Shown piece by piece: positions 22,404 to 32,773 of a stretch of DNA of 64,000 nucleotides (within the stretch, counting starts at the first letter, position 1; every line of letters starts with the position of its first letter). The notes under the pieces are model-generated. The model was not told the DNA's origin and searched no databases. It was given only the letters and a program-made list of their open reading frames with translations. This stretch comes from Owenia fusiformis (lineage: Eukaryota; Annelida; Polychaeta; Sabellida; Oweniidae). The stretch lies in assembly GCA_903813345.2 (NCBI GenBank), contig CAIIXF020000002.1, positions 22,890,455 to 22,954,454 of the forward strand, read 5' to 3'. The position numbers were made by a program, and so were the translations under genes.

Positions 22404-22636
22404 TTCTAGACACTGCACCTTTGAAAGTCATCTCCATTGGCCACAAACATAGCTTCACACAAGAAAATGAACATTCTCCAACCATTTGTCTATCATGTCA
22501 CAACTGTGCGGAGAATGGAGCAGGATGTAGATACCAAGGCATTATGGGAATGGATCCATATCGTTGTGAATGTGGAACAGATGTAACTACATGCAGTGAA
22601 TGTGGAATGTGCTTGGCATGTGTACAGCTGTTATGG
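22404..22636 (+). CDS. Exon 13, Cys-rich (zinc-ribbon-like) segment after COR
   Basis: Two bases complete a Val codon. It carries CLSCHNCAENGAGC and then CECGTDVTTCSECGMCLAC: about eleven cysteines in CxxC or CxC spacing, expected to bind zinc. A shorter Cys pair, PCPDC, occupies the same place after the second COR (exon 45). Phase 0 at the end, donor GTAGGT. Confidence 0.8.
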
Positions 22637-23175
22637 GTAGGTCATATTCTATTTAATCAGCATTTTATAACAAAGATATTTGTTTGTTATCGCACTAACA
22701 TGTTACCCATTCATTGGTATGAGATTGGCATTGTGACATTGGCATTATTGTGGTGACTTGTGGTGGTGACATATTGTTATAGTCTCCATATATGTCGTGA
22801 CAGTGTTTTGCAACTGGCAGTTGGTGTTCGGCATCTGAAACAAATGGCAGGTAGTGACATTTTGCTTGTTCATACCTTGCACTTTATATTTCCATCTTAA
22901 TGCCTACTGTTCAGTACCAATTAAAAGAGCCTCCTTTTGAAAAATCAGTATTTCTTACACTCCATCTTCAAAATTTCCCTCATACTGAACACTCGTCCTA
23001 TTTGGTCTATTCACGCATCACATTGTGGATGATATCTGATGTTACAAAAAGAAAAACATAACAACAGAGAATAATGAAACAAATATTCCATTCTATTTAT
23101 AATTGTTTGTGATATAACATCTGTTGTTGACCTTATTGAATTGAACTTTGTCATATAAAATATCAATCATTTCAG

Positions 23176-23312
23176 GGCATTCAAACATGGATGTCACCTA
23201 GCAACGCTCCCAAGACAATTGACAACAATGTTCCCATAGAGATAGGAACCTCAGATGAAGTCAATGTCACAATTACTGGAATATCCCCTGTTGCTGTTGC
23301 TCTGCTGAACAA
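23176..23312 (+). CDS. Exon 14, beta-rich region
   Basis: Acceptor ATTTCAG, donor GTAAGA. GIQTWMSPSNAPKTIDNNVP is followed by alternating hydrophobic residues. Ends in phase 2. No family assigned. Confidence 0.75.
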
Positions 23313-23764
23313 GTAAGATTTACTCAAAGTTATTTTTATAGCATAATTCCTATATATCAATGTACACTCCCCTCCATAAAAAATTGAGAAAATTTGGAGG
23401 TATTGGAAAGTCAAGTTACGTTTCCATCAATATTATAAGTTATTTCATCGCCGGTTAAGTAAATAAAAATTCAAACGTAAAGAGGCTTTAACACATAGTT
23501 CAATGGGGAAAAAAGGTTGCCAAACTTATGGAGGGGAGTGTACTCATATTTTACTCATATTCATCAGCATTTACAAAAGAATTATAAATGGAAGCCCATT
23601 AAAATCTGTAGTGCCAAGTTGTGTTTGAAATTCTGTTCATAAAAAGATGGCAGCACAATCAGTATGTTTACCAGCAAGTCTGCCATCTTTATATCAGCTT
23701 TAAACCAGGATCCTTCTTTGCAAATAGTCAGGAGTTTGCCAAGAGACAAAATCATGGAGCACAT

Positions 23765-23945
23765 TGAAACCTGTAGAGTGGAACATCTCTAGTAGTGGAA
23801 CACTTCTGTTAGTAGAACACTTTTCAGAGTCCCAATGTTAAATGAACCTCTATAAGTGGAACACCTCCCAAGTGAAATGCTAATTAGAGGTACCAAAGGT
23901 GTTCCACTTGGACAGGTTTTACTGTATATCCACACCTATTGTCGG
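23765..23945. repeat. CAGTAAAACCTGT-type inverted element followed by a G-run
   Basis: GAAACCTGTAGAGTGGAACA at the left is matched in reverse by GTTCCACTTGGACAGGTTTT at the right. Several internal GTGGAACAC words are present. A run of about 17 G at 23942 onward directly follows. Confidence 0.65.
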
Positions 23946-24051
23946 GGGGGGGGGGGGGGTCCAGGGGGTATAAGTGACCCCTCTGGCCAGAAATCCTTTC
24001 AAAAGCATGCGCCTTTATTATTATTTATTAATATCTTTTATTTATTTACAG

Positions 24052-24217
24052 AACATCAGATGTGAGGTTACATCTACTACCAGGTCCTCCATGTATGTTC
24101 CCTAGTCATAGGTGGAGGGATGCCAGAATGCCTTTAATGGCATATTCTCCCTCAAGGCTTAGTCTGACACAGGGAGATGTATGCACAGTCAGACTTCTCT
24201 CAAAGCCAACAATCTCA
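24052..24217 (+). CDS. Exon 15, beta-rich region
   Basis: One base completes a Lys. Encodes TSDVRLHLLPGPPCMFPSHR and ends TVRLLSKPTIS, phase 0, donor GTAAGT. Confidence 0.75.
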
Positions 24218-24577
24218 GTAAGTTATCTCAATGTGACTGTTTCTTGAAGGGTCTTCTAAATTCCTACCATGTTCTTTGAACATTGAAATGTGAACATCTA
24301 GCTGAAGCTCATCTGGAAGGTCCCAGTTAGTGACATTTGAATAAGACAGTTTTCACTGAATGTAATCTTGAATTATAAAACTGAGATATTTTTAAAGAGA
24401 GTGACCTAAAAGGGATTCATTACAACATAATCAAGGGATCAAGTGATCCTGAATATTCAGCATGAATCTATCAAATGCCTTAATTGTTGAGTTAAACCAT
24501 AAATGATAAACAGAATCTGAAGTTCCTTAAGTGCAGCTTATACATTGTCTTATGAATTTTCACATTTTATTTTACAG

Positions 24578-24672
24578 GGGAAGAAATATGACTGGCAGAG
24601 TAAAGTTAAAGAGTCTGCGTTCACAGTGTTCAATGACTTACTATACTGGGCACCAAGTCAGTTAATAACAAG
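24578..24672 (+). CDS. Exon 16
   Basis: Acceptor TTTTACAG, donor GTATGT. Encodes GKKYDWQSKVKESAFTVFND and ends ..SQLITR, phase 2. No family recognised. Confidence 0.75.
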
Positions 24673-25145
24673 GTATGTATCCTTTAAAGTTATGAATGCA
24701 AATCATGATTAGGATCAAACTCTGTGTTACCATTTCCCATGTCCACTTTAACACTGCTGGGTAATAAATAGATACGCTGATTACAGAAATGGATTGTTTC
24801 GGTAACAAAATGTCAGAACCTCGAAGGAACAATTTTTCTTTTTTCCTTATTTTCCGCGTTGTTGGCAAAATTCCCACTACATTTTTATCACAAACGTATG
24901 TTAGTTTCAAATGTCTAAGAAAATATACATAAACAAATAGTTCAGAAGACAACAGAATTGTCGATTTAATACATGTACCTCACTTTTATTATGTAAACGG
25001 AACTTCAAAAACGGCCAATATCTGCACTTCTAGCCCATTCCATTTACATAACATTCAAACAGAATTACTGCATTGGCTCTTTTTATGAATATTCCTTTTA
25101 CTACCCTTAGCCTACATATGTATGTTTAAATGCTCAATCATACTT

Positions 25146-25182
25146 GATATGGCTGGTTTATGTGTAGGAGCCACAGAGATAA
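25146..25182 (+). repeat. Partial copy of exon 17, 96 bp upstream of the original
   Basis: 37 bases match exon 17 positions 25242-25278 with a single mismatch (GATATGGCTGGTTTATGTGT and onward). It has no donor or acceptor of its own and is followed by TGA-containing sequence. Confidence 0.8.
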
Positions 25183-25219
25183 TGAATGTTATAAATTACA
25201 CCAAATGAATGTGTTTCAG

Positions 25220-25305
25220 GAAAGGGGGGTCAACTGTTCTAGATATGGCTGGTTTATGTGTAGGCGCCACAGAGATAACCTCTGAAAGAAACTCTTTCAC
25301 ATTAG
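25220..25305 (+). CDS. Exon 17, start of possible SPRY-like region
   Basis: One base completes an Arg. Encodes KGGSTVLDMAGLCVGATEIT and ends in phase 1, donor GTAGGT. Together with exons 18-20 the pattern of short strands, GYIGV, and a final LYPAF recalls SPRY domains; this is tentative. Confidence 0.72.
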
Positions 25306-25701
25306 GTAGGTACATATGTAACTCAACACTTGGTCATCTTGATTTGTTCCAAGCTTTATATACGAGTATAAGAAAGTTAATATTAATGTTAAAAGGGAAC
25401 CATGCCTAACTCTGATCCCACATCATTTTTAGAATCTTAACAGCCTACAATGAAACTCAAGCAAGGATGAAATTTCTTGCCTATCATAAGTACATGTACC
25501 ATGATTAGTGCAAATAATAAGAGGCGAATGCACCCCTTATCATTAATTATCACTTATCATATATGGTATATCAATAATTTCCAAATTGTTAAGGGATTTC
25601 TGTACTTTTTAAGATAATATAATTTGTTTCTTAAGATCATAATTTTGGTGACTTTGGATCAAAGCAAGGCCCTTTAAACTCATAATTTAATATTTTTGCA
25701 G

Positions 25702-25822
25702 AATTTCTTAATGTGAATTTGGATCACATGGGATATATTGGTGTGTGTACACAACCAGGCGCTGGTTCAACCTCACGTGATGACTACTCTACAATGTTCT
25801 GTATTGGATCAACAAAGACATG
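25702..25822 (+). CDS. Exon 18, possible SPRY-like region
   Basis: Acceptor TTTTTGCAG, donor GTAAGT. EFLNVNLDHMGYIGVCTQPG is followed by a Ser/Thr-rich loop and MFCIGSTKTW. GYIGV matches the h-x-IGV strand common in SPRY folds. Phase 2 at the end. Confidence 0.75.
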
Positions 25823-26221
25823 GTAAGTTATCGTGGTGAAAAAATTTTAACCTCAGATTACAAATAGAGTTTTTAAGTCTCCCCTGGAGAGGTTGATAAT
25901 TGTATAAGTAGAACAGAAAGTAACGTAAAAGGCTTATTCAATCCAATAGATTATTTCAACTCTCATATTCATCAAATTTTAACAACGTTTCCTTCTGATT
26001 CATTATAATGACATCATGCTGTGACACATCCAAAGTCCATTGACTGACAATACATTTCAATAATTGTTTCTTGCAATTGCTTTAACATGCTTATTCTTTG
26101 AAATAAAAAAAAGAATTATATAAAAAAAGATGGTAAACTGTTCACCATATTGAGTAACACTTGACCAATCAGAACCAAGTATTGCAATGAAGGGATTGAT
26201 AGTGAATTATATTTGTTGCAG

Positions 26222-26360
26222 GGCCAATACATCAACTCTTTACTCCATTAATCGTCATGTCGTGCCTATAAGTGAAATACAAGATGGCTGCCTCACTTGT
26301 AAAGTGGAATTTACGAGCAATAAGGAGAGACTGGTTACTCTCATTTCAAGGGATGGCAAG
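26222..26360 (+). CDS. Exon 19, possible SPRY-like region
   Basis: Starts by completing Trp; encodes ANTSTLYSINRHVVPISEIQ and ends LVTLISRDGK in phase 0 at donor GTAAGG. The next in-array donor at 26397 would extend the exon by 12 codons in frame (VRVGFPHSKDNK). Confidence 0.75.
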
Positions 26361-26640
26361 GTAAGGGTCGGTTTCCCTCATTCAAAAGATAACAAGGTAC
26401 TGTAAGAGACATCAAAAGATAACAAGATAAGCAAGAGGCTGGTTCTTCTCACTCAAAAGATAATAATGTAAGAGACATCAAAAGATAACAAGGTAAAGGA
26501 GAGACTGGTTTCTCTCATTCAAAAGATAACAAGGTAATAAAGGAAGAAATGGTTTCTCTCAGTTGAAAAGGGCCTCAAAAGATAACAAGGTATGGAAGAA
26601 GATGGATTCTTCCATTCAAAAGATAACAACCAGGTAAGGG
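26361..26640 (+). repeat. Tandem array of exon 19's 3' end plus donor site
   Basis: Degenerate copies of GAGAGACTGGTTTCTCTCAT and AAAAGATAACAAGGTAA, both derived from the last 40 bases of exon 19 with its donor. AAG/GTA-type donors fall at 26361 (exon 19), 26397, 26468, 26493, 26534, 26590 and 26634. Confidence 0.8.
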
Positions 26641-26691
26641 AGGGGCAGGCTTCTGGGGTAATGAGTGAGTGAGAAATTCAGTAAAATTTGT

Positions 26692-26793
26692 TTGAATTTA
26701 AGACATTCACAGCGACAAAATGAAGAACCCTTCTACCCAGCATTCATTGTGGCACTCAACCAATTAGCTGTCCTATTTTTATCAGGTGTATGT
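26692..26793 (+). pseudogene. Decayed partial copy of exon 20 in its own upstream intron
   Basis: ACATTCACAGCGACAAAATG and about 80 further bases match exon 20 at a constant offset of 168 bp, apart from substitutions and one inserted A that breaks the frame. The acceptor AG is lost. Confidence 0.8.
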
Positions 26794-26861
26794 TTAATTT
26801 CTTTCTCTGTTGTATTGCTCCAGTTACTGAAATACAATGATCAGTTATTTATTTACTTTAG

Positions 26862-27055
26862 GAGTTAAAGACATTCACAGTGACAAATGAAGAACCCCTT
26901 TACCCAGCATTCATAGTGCCACTTGACCAATCAGCTGTTCTATTGGATAGTGATGTATGGGTGAGAGAAAAGAACAGCTTACCTGTATTTAAACCCAGTA
27001 ACCCAGAAGACCATGATAATGAGGACAAACTTGTGAAACCAGGCTTTGAACTAAG
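26862..27055 (+). CDS. Exon 20, end of possible SPRY-like region
   Basis: Acceptor TTACTTTAG, donor GTACAT. ELKTFTVTNEEPLYPAFIVP resembles the closing LYP-hydrophobic strand of SPRY domains, followed by a polar linker rich in Asp/Glu. Ends in phase 2. Confidence 0.78.
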
Positions 27056-27504
27056 GTACATACTCATATGTTTAAATAAATGGCAACAAAGAATATTCAA
27101 CAGAATTTAATATTTACAATATGTGAGGTTTGTTTTAAGGTAAATGTAGTAATTAGTTTAAATTGATTATAACACACATTTCAACCCATAATTGTTGTAA
27201 ATTGCTGAATTAATCTTGTCAGTAAAAATTTCTGTCACACATTTCCTGGTTTCTCCAGTTATTCAAGCGTTTTAAAAATGCAGGGTGGCCCATTAATAAA
27301 AGTAGGTTTTAGGTTTAAAGAAAGATATTATTATTAAATAATTGTAAACCTACTTTTTGGCCACCCAGTATAAATCTATTTTAAGTGTGTGAGGCGGTCA
27401 CATCTTATTATACATCTATTCTGTAAAAAGCATACAAAACTTTTATTTTTTATTTTTTTATTTATTTATTCTCACATGTTATTGTTTTCTATTGTTCCCT
27501 TTAG

Positions 27505-27610
27505 TCCAAAGTCTGTGCTATTGTTTGATGACATCACAAGTAATGGGACTAATACAGAAGCATACATCAAGATTGTCAACACGTCACTCAATAAAGTACT
27601 AGCCTTCAAG
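27505..27610 (+). CDS. Exon 21, MSP domain part 1
   Basis: Starts by completing Ser: PKSVLLFDDITSNGTNTEAY, then IKIVNTSLNKVLAFK, which is the hallmark N-terminal half of the major-sperm-protein fold (ik-hxN.s...haFK). Phase 0 at the donor GTAAGT. MSP domains bind FFAT-type peptides or other partners. Confidence 0.82.
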
Positions 27611-27838
27611 GTAAGTATGTAACCATTGTGGTAAATGGTGATCTCGTTTAATTAATGGATTGATTTAGGGTATGTGAAAAGGACTTTGTAGCTTCAGCTA
27701 AAATTTATTTCATAGTTGTAACACTATATTTTTAAATACTTCTTTATTGGTATTCCTTACAAAGGTTAAATTGATAAATAAAATAGACATAAAGGATGGA
27801 GATAAAAAAATGGAAATTGAATTGTTCTACTTTTATAG

Positions 27839-27962
27839 TTTCAAACCACAATGCCCAAGATCAACCTTATTAGGCCAAATGCTGGGTATCTCGCTGTTGG
27901 AGAGATCAAGATGATTGCAATAAAAACAAGAACAGATTCCAAAGAAGAGTTGAATGATATGA
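27839..27962 (+). CDS. Exon 22, MSP domain part 2
   Basis: FQTTMPKINLIRPNAGYLAV follows the MSP consensus KTTxPxxYxVRPNxGxhxPG closely, then the strand IKMIAIKTRTDS. Phase 1 at the donor GTAAGT. Confidence 0.85.
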
Positions 27963-28296
27963 GTAAGTCTATGAACATGCAATCACTTAAAGGCCCCATG
28001 CAAAGTTTGAAAAATATTATTACACATATGCAAATACTGAACTATGGCGAAACTTCAGACACTGGTCTGGCAGGATAAAGTTTAGTGATAAGGGAGCTAT
28101 AGTAAAGTTGTTCCGATCAGAATTTAATATTACTGCTACAGTCACTAAAGATTCTCTTAAAATATTGAATGTACTTACTTGGGCAATCATTCAGCTCTGT
28201 AATTATTAATTTCTGCTTATTCAGTATTTATGTACAACTTTCCCATGAACAGTATTTTGTGAAATATTTTGTCTATTTACTTTGTTTTTATTTTAG

Positions 28297-28390
28297 TTAC
28301 TCAGATTAAAGTCCGAGTCATGCTTCAGTTTGTTGACTCCAAGGACAGTGTGGCAGATTGGAGTAACACACGAGAAATAGACAAAAACAC
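28297..28390 (+). CDS. Exon 23, MSP domain part 3
   Basis: ITQIKVRVMLQFVDSKDSVA, DWSNTREIDKNT: the expected closing KF-x-hQ strand of MSP. Ends in phase 2, donor GTAAGT. Confidence 0.8.
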
Positions 28391-28394
28391 GTAA

Positions 28395-28466
28395 GTGCTG
28401 GGAACCATCAAAAGATGGATATTTTTGCATTCCCCAAAAAGATGGATATTTTCGCATTCCCCAAAT
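28395..28466. repeat. Short direct duplication AAAAGATGGATATTTT
   Basis: AAAAGATGGATATTTTTGCA TTCCCC is present twice in a row with one difference, just inside the intron after exon 23. Confidence 0.7.
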
Positions 28467-28815
28467 GCAGGGTTTCAGATATGATAAACAAGGAACAAAG
28501 TTGGTGATGTCTAGAGTCCTGTATTTGGAGATTGATATTCTAGATACCCTATGTATCCTGATCAAGATATGGGGAATGAATGGGGGATTTTGTTACAAGG
28601 GGAGATGAGGTATGGCAAGGAAGTGTAGTTGGGACATTTTTTAAATCACCACAACCACGTGACATATTGTCAAACTTTTTTTTTCGAATTTGTTTGGCAT
28701 TTGGTGGTTGGTTTTAGGCATTTGGCAACTGTAACAATGGCAGGTGGTGACATTTGCATGTTAAAAAGTGTATGAGTTTAGTTTCTCATTTCTCTCTTTA
28801 TGTTTTATTAATCAG

Positions 28816-28906
28816 CTGGAAGTGCCGCTTGGATAAAAGGAACAAAGATGTTGTTTTCCCAGAAGTTAAGCTACTGAAGAAAGGTTCAAAGACTATGAAG
28901 AAACAG
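28816..28906 (+). CDS. Exon 24, basic segment after MSP
   Basis: Completes Thr, then WKCRLDKRNKDVVFPEVKLL and KKGSKTMKKQ; phase 0, donor GTGGGT. Unassigned. Confidence 0.72.
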
Positions 28907-29338
28907 GTGGGTACTGAACATGGGTTTTCTCTTGAAAGCCCATGATACTGACTAAATAGTAAATATGCATTGTGTTCAACACAGGGAGTAAGTTACGCCT
29001 CCCTCTTTATGTTCCATATACAATGTTCAATAAGTCAAAACATTCTAAAACATTACTTTTCATTTTCGTAAGTGTTCATTTCAAGATCTTTCTTGGAAAA
29101 TACTACTTCTTTACCATGATTGTATCTTAAATTCATAGGGATATAGAGAAACTATATTGTCACCATGCTGATGGCCATTGGGCAGATAGTACAAGAAATC
29201 TTACCATTATGCTATTAAGAAAAAATGTTCATTCATTTAACTTAAACAGATGCAAAAGCATAGAGTGCCAAGATGTGGTTAGATTTGAGGCATTTAAGGT
29301 TCTTTATCAATCAATATACAGTTTATTGTTTATTTTAG

Positions 29339-29473
29339 GGTTTCTGCTGTGTTGAAGTGTTGAAAAACCAAGAGAGTGTGGGACAATACCTTATACCAGA
29401 AGCTGAGTATGTAGTTGCTGTCTCCTCTGAAGACAAGGAATCAAACACAGTTGTGTCATCCCCAAAACAAGTG
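29339..29473 (+). CDS. Exon 25
   Basis: 45 codons, phase 0 at both ends, acceptor TATTTTAG. GFCCVEVLKNQESVGQYLIP and a Ser-rich strand. Unassigned. Confidence 0.72.
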
Positions 29474-29492
29474 GTAATGACATTGTATTAAT

Positions 29493-29624
29493 CAGGCACA
29501 GAGCCAAGGGGGGCAAAAATTCTTTCAAAATCATGCAGTTTTCCATCATTATGAGCACTTTTTAAGTGATTTTGCCATTTTTGGAAAAGTGAATCCCCCA
29601 TGGCAAAAACTGGCTACGGGCCTG
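29493..29624. mobile_element. MITE, second copy of the CTGGCTACGGGCCTG family
   Basis: CAGGCACAGAGCCA on the left and CTGGCTACGGGCCTG on the right, with the internal G-run and GCATGATTTTGAAAGAAT-like core in reverse orientation compared with 5873-6066. The left end has diverged. Confidence 0.7.
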
Positions 29625-29631
29625 TTAATGA

Positions 29632-29815
29632 CAGTAAAATCTGTATATAATGAACACTTATCGAGCCACAAAAGTGTTCCCTGTAGGTAGGTGTTCACTA
29701 CAGAGAGGGGATTTTATACAGAGGCAATAGTGTGTCTTGCTTCGCAAGAATGTTTATTAAACACAGGTGTTCACTAGAGAGAGCTGTTTACTAAGACATG
29801 TTTTACTGTATTACT
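29632..29815. repeat. CAGTAAAACCTGT-type inverted element
   Basis: GACAGTAAAATCTGTATATA at the left faces ACATGTTTTACTGTATTA at the right; internal GTGTTCACTA words. Same family as at 23765 and 37597. Confidence 0.65.
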
Positions 29816-30091
29816 TAAAATAGAAAAGTATTGTGTCTTGAGAAAGATGAAAAAATACTTTCAATCAATGCACCATGTATGATAAAAATAAACTTCAGAA
29901 ATTGCTACTTAAAGAGAGGAAATAAATAACAATAGATTAAAGAAATAAAAGATAATATGTTGCAAGAAATATTTTAAGCTGAAAAATTAGCCATTTTATT
30001 TTAGAAAGACTATCCAGAGATATTATGAAGTGGCTGTCTGGGGTACTAATGTAAGGTTTTCAAATACATAATAAAAATGCATATCTTTTAG

Positions 30092-30152
30092 GGAGATCCC
30101 TCTGAGGATAGTCTGGGTACAGTGGAGAGGAAAGAGTTAACCTGTAAACCAA
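30092..30152 (+). CDS. Exon 26
   Basis: 20 codons plus one base, acceptor TCTTTTAG, donor GTAAGT. GDPSEDSLGTVERKELTCKP. Unassigned linker. Confidence 0.7.
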
Positions 30153-30529
30153 GTAAGTTCACTTAATGCCATTTCAAGTACAACTACAAGCACATTCCAC
30201 AAGTTTTGGTACGAGTAGTGGGCCACTCTGCAAAGCAAACAAAAATTACTCGCCCAAATTATACATTCATATTTATGTTTTTAAAATGATATGAACAGAA
30301 TAAAATATGAAAAAGTAATGTTTATTTATGTTAAGATGATAATCCTAAAATTCAGGAATGCACAAATTGACCTTAATTGATTGATTGATATTAATTACCA
30401 GTGAAATCTCAACATTTTAACTTAATAATGTAGAATATGATATTTTTTCAAAATGTGGTCATATATTTTAGTACACCCTGTATATTAGATACAACATATC
30501 GTTATGTCACATGCGCATATGTTTTGTAG

Positions 30530-30721
30530 ATATGACTAAGATGCATAGAGACTCTCTAGAAGGGAACTTAAATCTGAACATTATGGGACCAACTCTTGCT
30601 GAAACAGAGGCACTACTTTATACAATCTTGCCCAGGGATCTTGATGACTCATTTCTTCAATATCCTTCCACTGCAAAAATAGTCCAGTCAGAAAAGGCTG
30701 TACATGTTTTATGCTCATCAG
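30530..30721 (+). CDS. Exon 27, with read-through stop at 30783 if not spliced
   Basis: Two bases complete Asn; MTKMHRDSLEGNLNLNIMGP and onward to AVHVLCSSG. Donor GTATTC is weak. If it is ignored, the frame stays open for 20 more codons and stops at 30781-30783, giving a natural truncated protein. When spliced it joins exon 28 in phase. Confidence 0.68.
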
Positions 30722-31060
30722 GTATTCAAAGAATACTGATCTCACCAAATTCAAATGTGTCATTAGAATTAGAATATACTTAAGATTATTTGAATATATA
30801 TATTTTGTATATTTTTTTTTGCAATTATTATCCACTTTATTTTGTGTTTGGACTTCAAACAGATGTCGTTTGTTTAACCATTAAAACTTTTTAGAACTCC
30901 TCTCAAATAATTGCAAGTCTAAGAAACCCTAAAATAATCCTATTTAAGGGTAGGCCAAAGCTTAATTTCCAAAGTTGGTAAATTTAGATATTTTATCTAC
31001 AGTCTTTCAGGTGTTTTAAACAAATAGAGAAACCCTCTTAACATACGTCCCTTCATGTAG

Positions 31061-31221
31061 TTTGGTATATGATTACAGTATCTGGGAACAGACATGAGGA
31101 GACATCTGATGAGCCTGTTCACTTCATTGATGTTAAGGGATTATTGCCTGATACACCACCTGACACTATCTCCAGTGGGTTGGTGCATGCATATATCTAT
31201 GCTGTTATAGCTTCTAAGAAG
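31061..31221 (+). CDS. Exon 28
   Basis: Completes Val after exon 27 and encodes VWYMITVSGNRHEETSDEPV up to AYIYAVIASKK, phase 0, donor GTAAGA. A second acceptor (TTACAG, ending 31078) would drop six codons in frame. Unassigned. Confidence 0.68.
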
Positions 31222-31499
31222 GTAAGAAGTTTAATTTGTGAGGTTAAGGGTCCACCCAGCCTCATCTTTAAAGGGCAGCATGGATTCTTTATATCAATAC
31301 TAGCAGAGGGAAACTGATATGGCAGTGCTGACTGAACTTATATTTAAGATTCTTCCCTTTCCATTAAATACTGTTGGAGAGTGAATAGTGTTGTTTTGTA
31401 TATATTTTGATATACTGCAATACATGTACAGAGTAGTTAAAATGTATCCTTGTTTGTAAATAATTGATAAACATGTACAATGTACTGTTCCTTCATAGA

Positions 31500-32190
31500 C
31501 ATATGACATACCCTCTCCTTGTGACACCACCTCCTTATGACACCCCCTCTCCTAGTGACACCACCTCTCCTTGTGACCCCATCTCTCCTTGTGACACCAC
31601 CTTTCTTTGTTTCACCAAGTCTCCTTGTGCCATCACCTCTCCTAATGACATCCACGCTCCTTGTGACTCTCTCCCCTTTGACACCACCTCTTGTGACACC
31701 TCCTGTCATTGTGTCACCCCCTCTCCTTGTGACACCATCTCTCCTTGTAACACCACATCTCCTAATGACATCCCCTCTCCTTGTGACAGACTCTCTCCCC
31801 TTTGACACCACCTCTTCTTGTGACACCTCCTGTCATTGTGTCACCCCCTCTCCTTGTGACACCATCTCTCTTTGTGACACCACCTCTCTTTGTGTCACCC
31901 CTTGTCCTTATGACACTACCCTCTCCCCTGTGATACCACCTCTCCTTGTGACACCCCCTCTCTTTTTGACACTCCTATTATTGTACCCCTCTCCCTTTGT
32001 GACACACCATACTCTATGATACCCCCTCTCCCCCGTGGCTTCTTCTCCCCGGTGACACTCCCATTATAGAGTTTATGGTGCCCCTCTCCCTTCATGACAC
32101 ACCATACTCTGTGATACCCCCTCTCCCCTGTGGCATCCTCTCCTATTGTGGCACCTCCAATCTCTATGACAACCCTTCTCCTCGTCACCT
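31500..32190. repeat. Minisatellite CTCCTTGTGACACCAC in the intron before exon 29
   Basis: About 40 degenerate copies of a 15-18 bp unit, CTCCTTGTGACACCACC. The long ORFs read through it on both strands are repeats of the unit. An unseen small exon could be hidden in or beside it, as the phase across this intron does not match. Confidence 0.85.
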
Positions 32191-32236
32191 TGTGATAAAA
32201 TGCCCATATGTTCCTAATTTCTCAATACAAACCTAG

Positions 32237-32288
32237 CCTTCGTTCAGTGCAATCTGTGCCTCCTGTGCCTGTACGAGAGGTAGTGAAG
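32237..32288 (+). CDS. Exon 29, small exon with unresolved phase
   Basis: Acceptor ACCTAG, donor GTATGC, 52 bases. Read to fit the exons that follow, it encodes RSVQSVPPVPVREVVK and needs two bases from a preceding exon, but exon 28 ends in phase 0. Read in phase 0 it gives PSFSAICASCACTRGSE and leads through exon 30 to a stop at the start of exon 31. A missing microexon, another donor, or a gene boundary would each explain this. Confidence 0.5.
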
Positions 32289-32405
32289 GTATGCAACGAA
32301 CTAAATGACTTTTGAGAATGTTCCCAATATACAGTATGTGATAAAATGCCCATATGTGCCTAATTACTTAACCAATATACATGTACATGTACTTCTATTT
32401 TACAG

Positions 32406-32465
32406 ATAATCCTCCCATCTATAGAGAACTTATTACCATTGTGCAAGAAACTCCCAAGACATGTT
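32406..32465 (+). CDS. Exon 30, amphipathic helix before LRRs
   Basis: 20 codons, phase 0 at both ends: IILPSIENLLPLCKKLPRHV. Acceptor ATTTTACAG, donor GTAAGT. The alternate frame (NPPIYRELITIVQETPKTC) is also open, so this exon is readable in two frames. Confidence 0.6.
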
Positions 32466-32773
32466 GTAAGTATGCACTAAATATACAAATACGAAAGTTG
32501 TATGCACAATAATGAATTGCCTCTTCCCAAGTCATTTATATTCTAATAATGTATTGATTAAATAAATAATTCAATTCTTAGTTTCCTTTTAAAAGGAGTA
32601 CAGTGTAAACATATTTTCATAAATCAATCTAAAATTCAGCAGAATATATAAAAACAGGCAATGCTATCTTTTAGGAATTAGAAAGATAAGATAAAAGCTG
32701 AGAGTAAGTTATTTTGTTCTCATCATTATATGTCACACACATTTCTTAAAAAAATGAAAACCTTCGTTTGTAG

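Noticed and set aside
25200-25260. GAAAGGGGGGTCA as a G-quadruplex control element
   Set aside because: Only one G-run, within a coding exon.
30580-30640. Macroglobulin-type segment in exon 27 (NIMGPTLAETEALL)
   Set aside because: Superficial likeness to the region before the thioester site, but the GCGEQ motif is absent and the context is intracellular signalling.
31437-32188. Several ORFs of 90-160 codons on both strands
   Set aside because: All read the CTCCTTGTGACACCAC minisatellite; multiple frames are open because the unit lacks stops.
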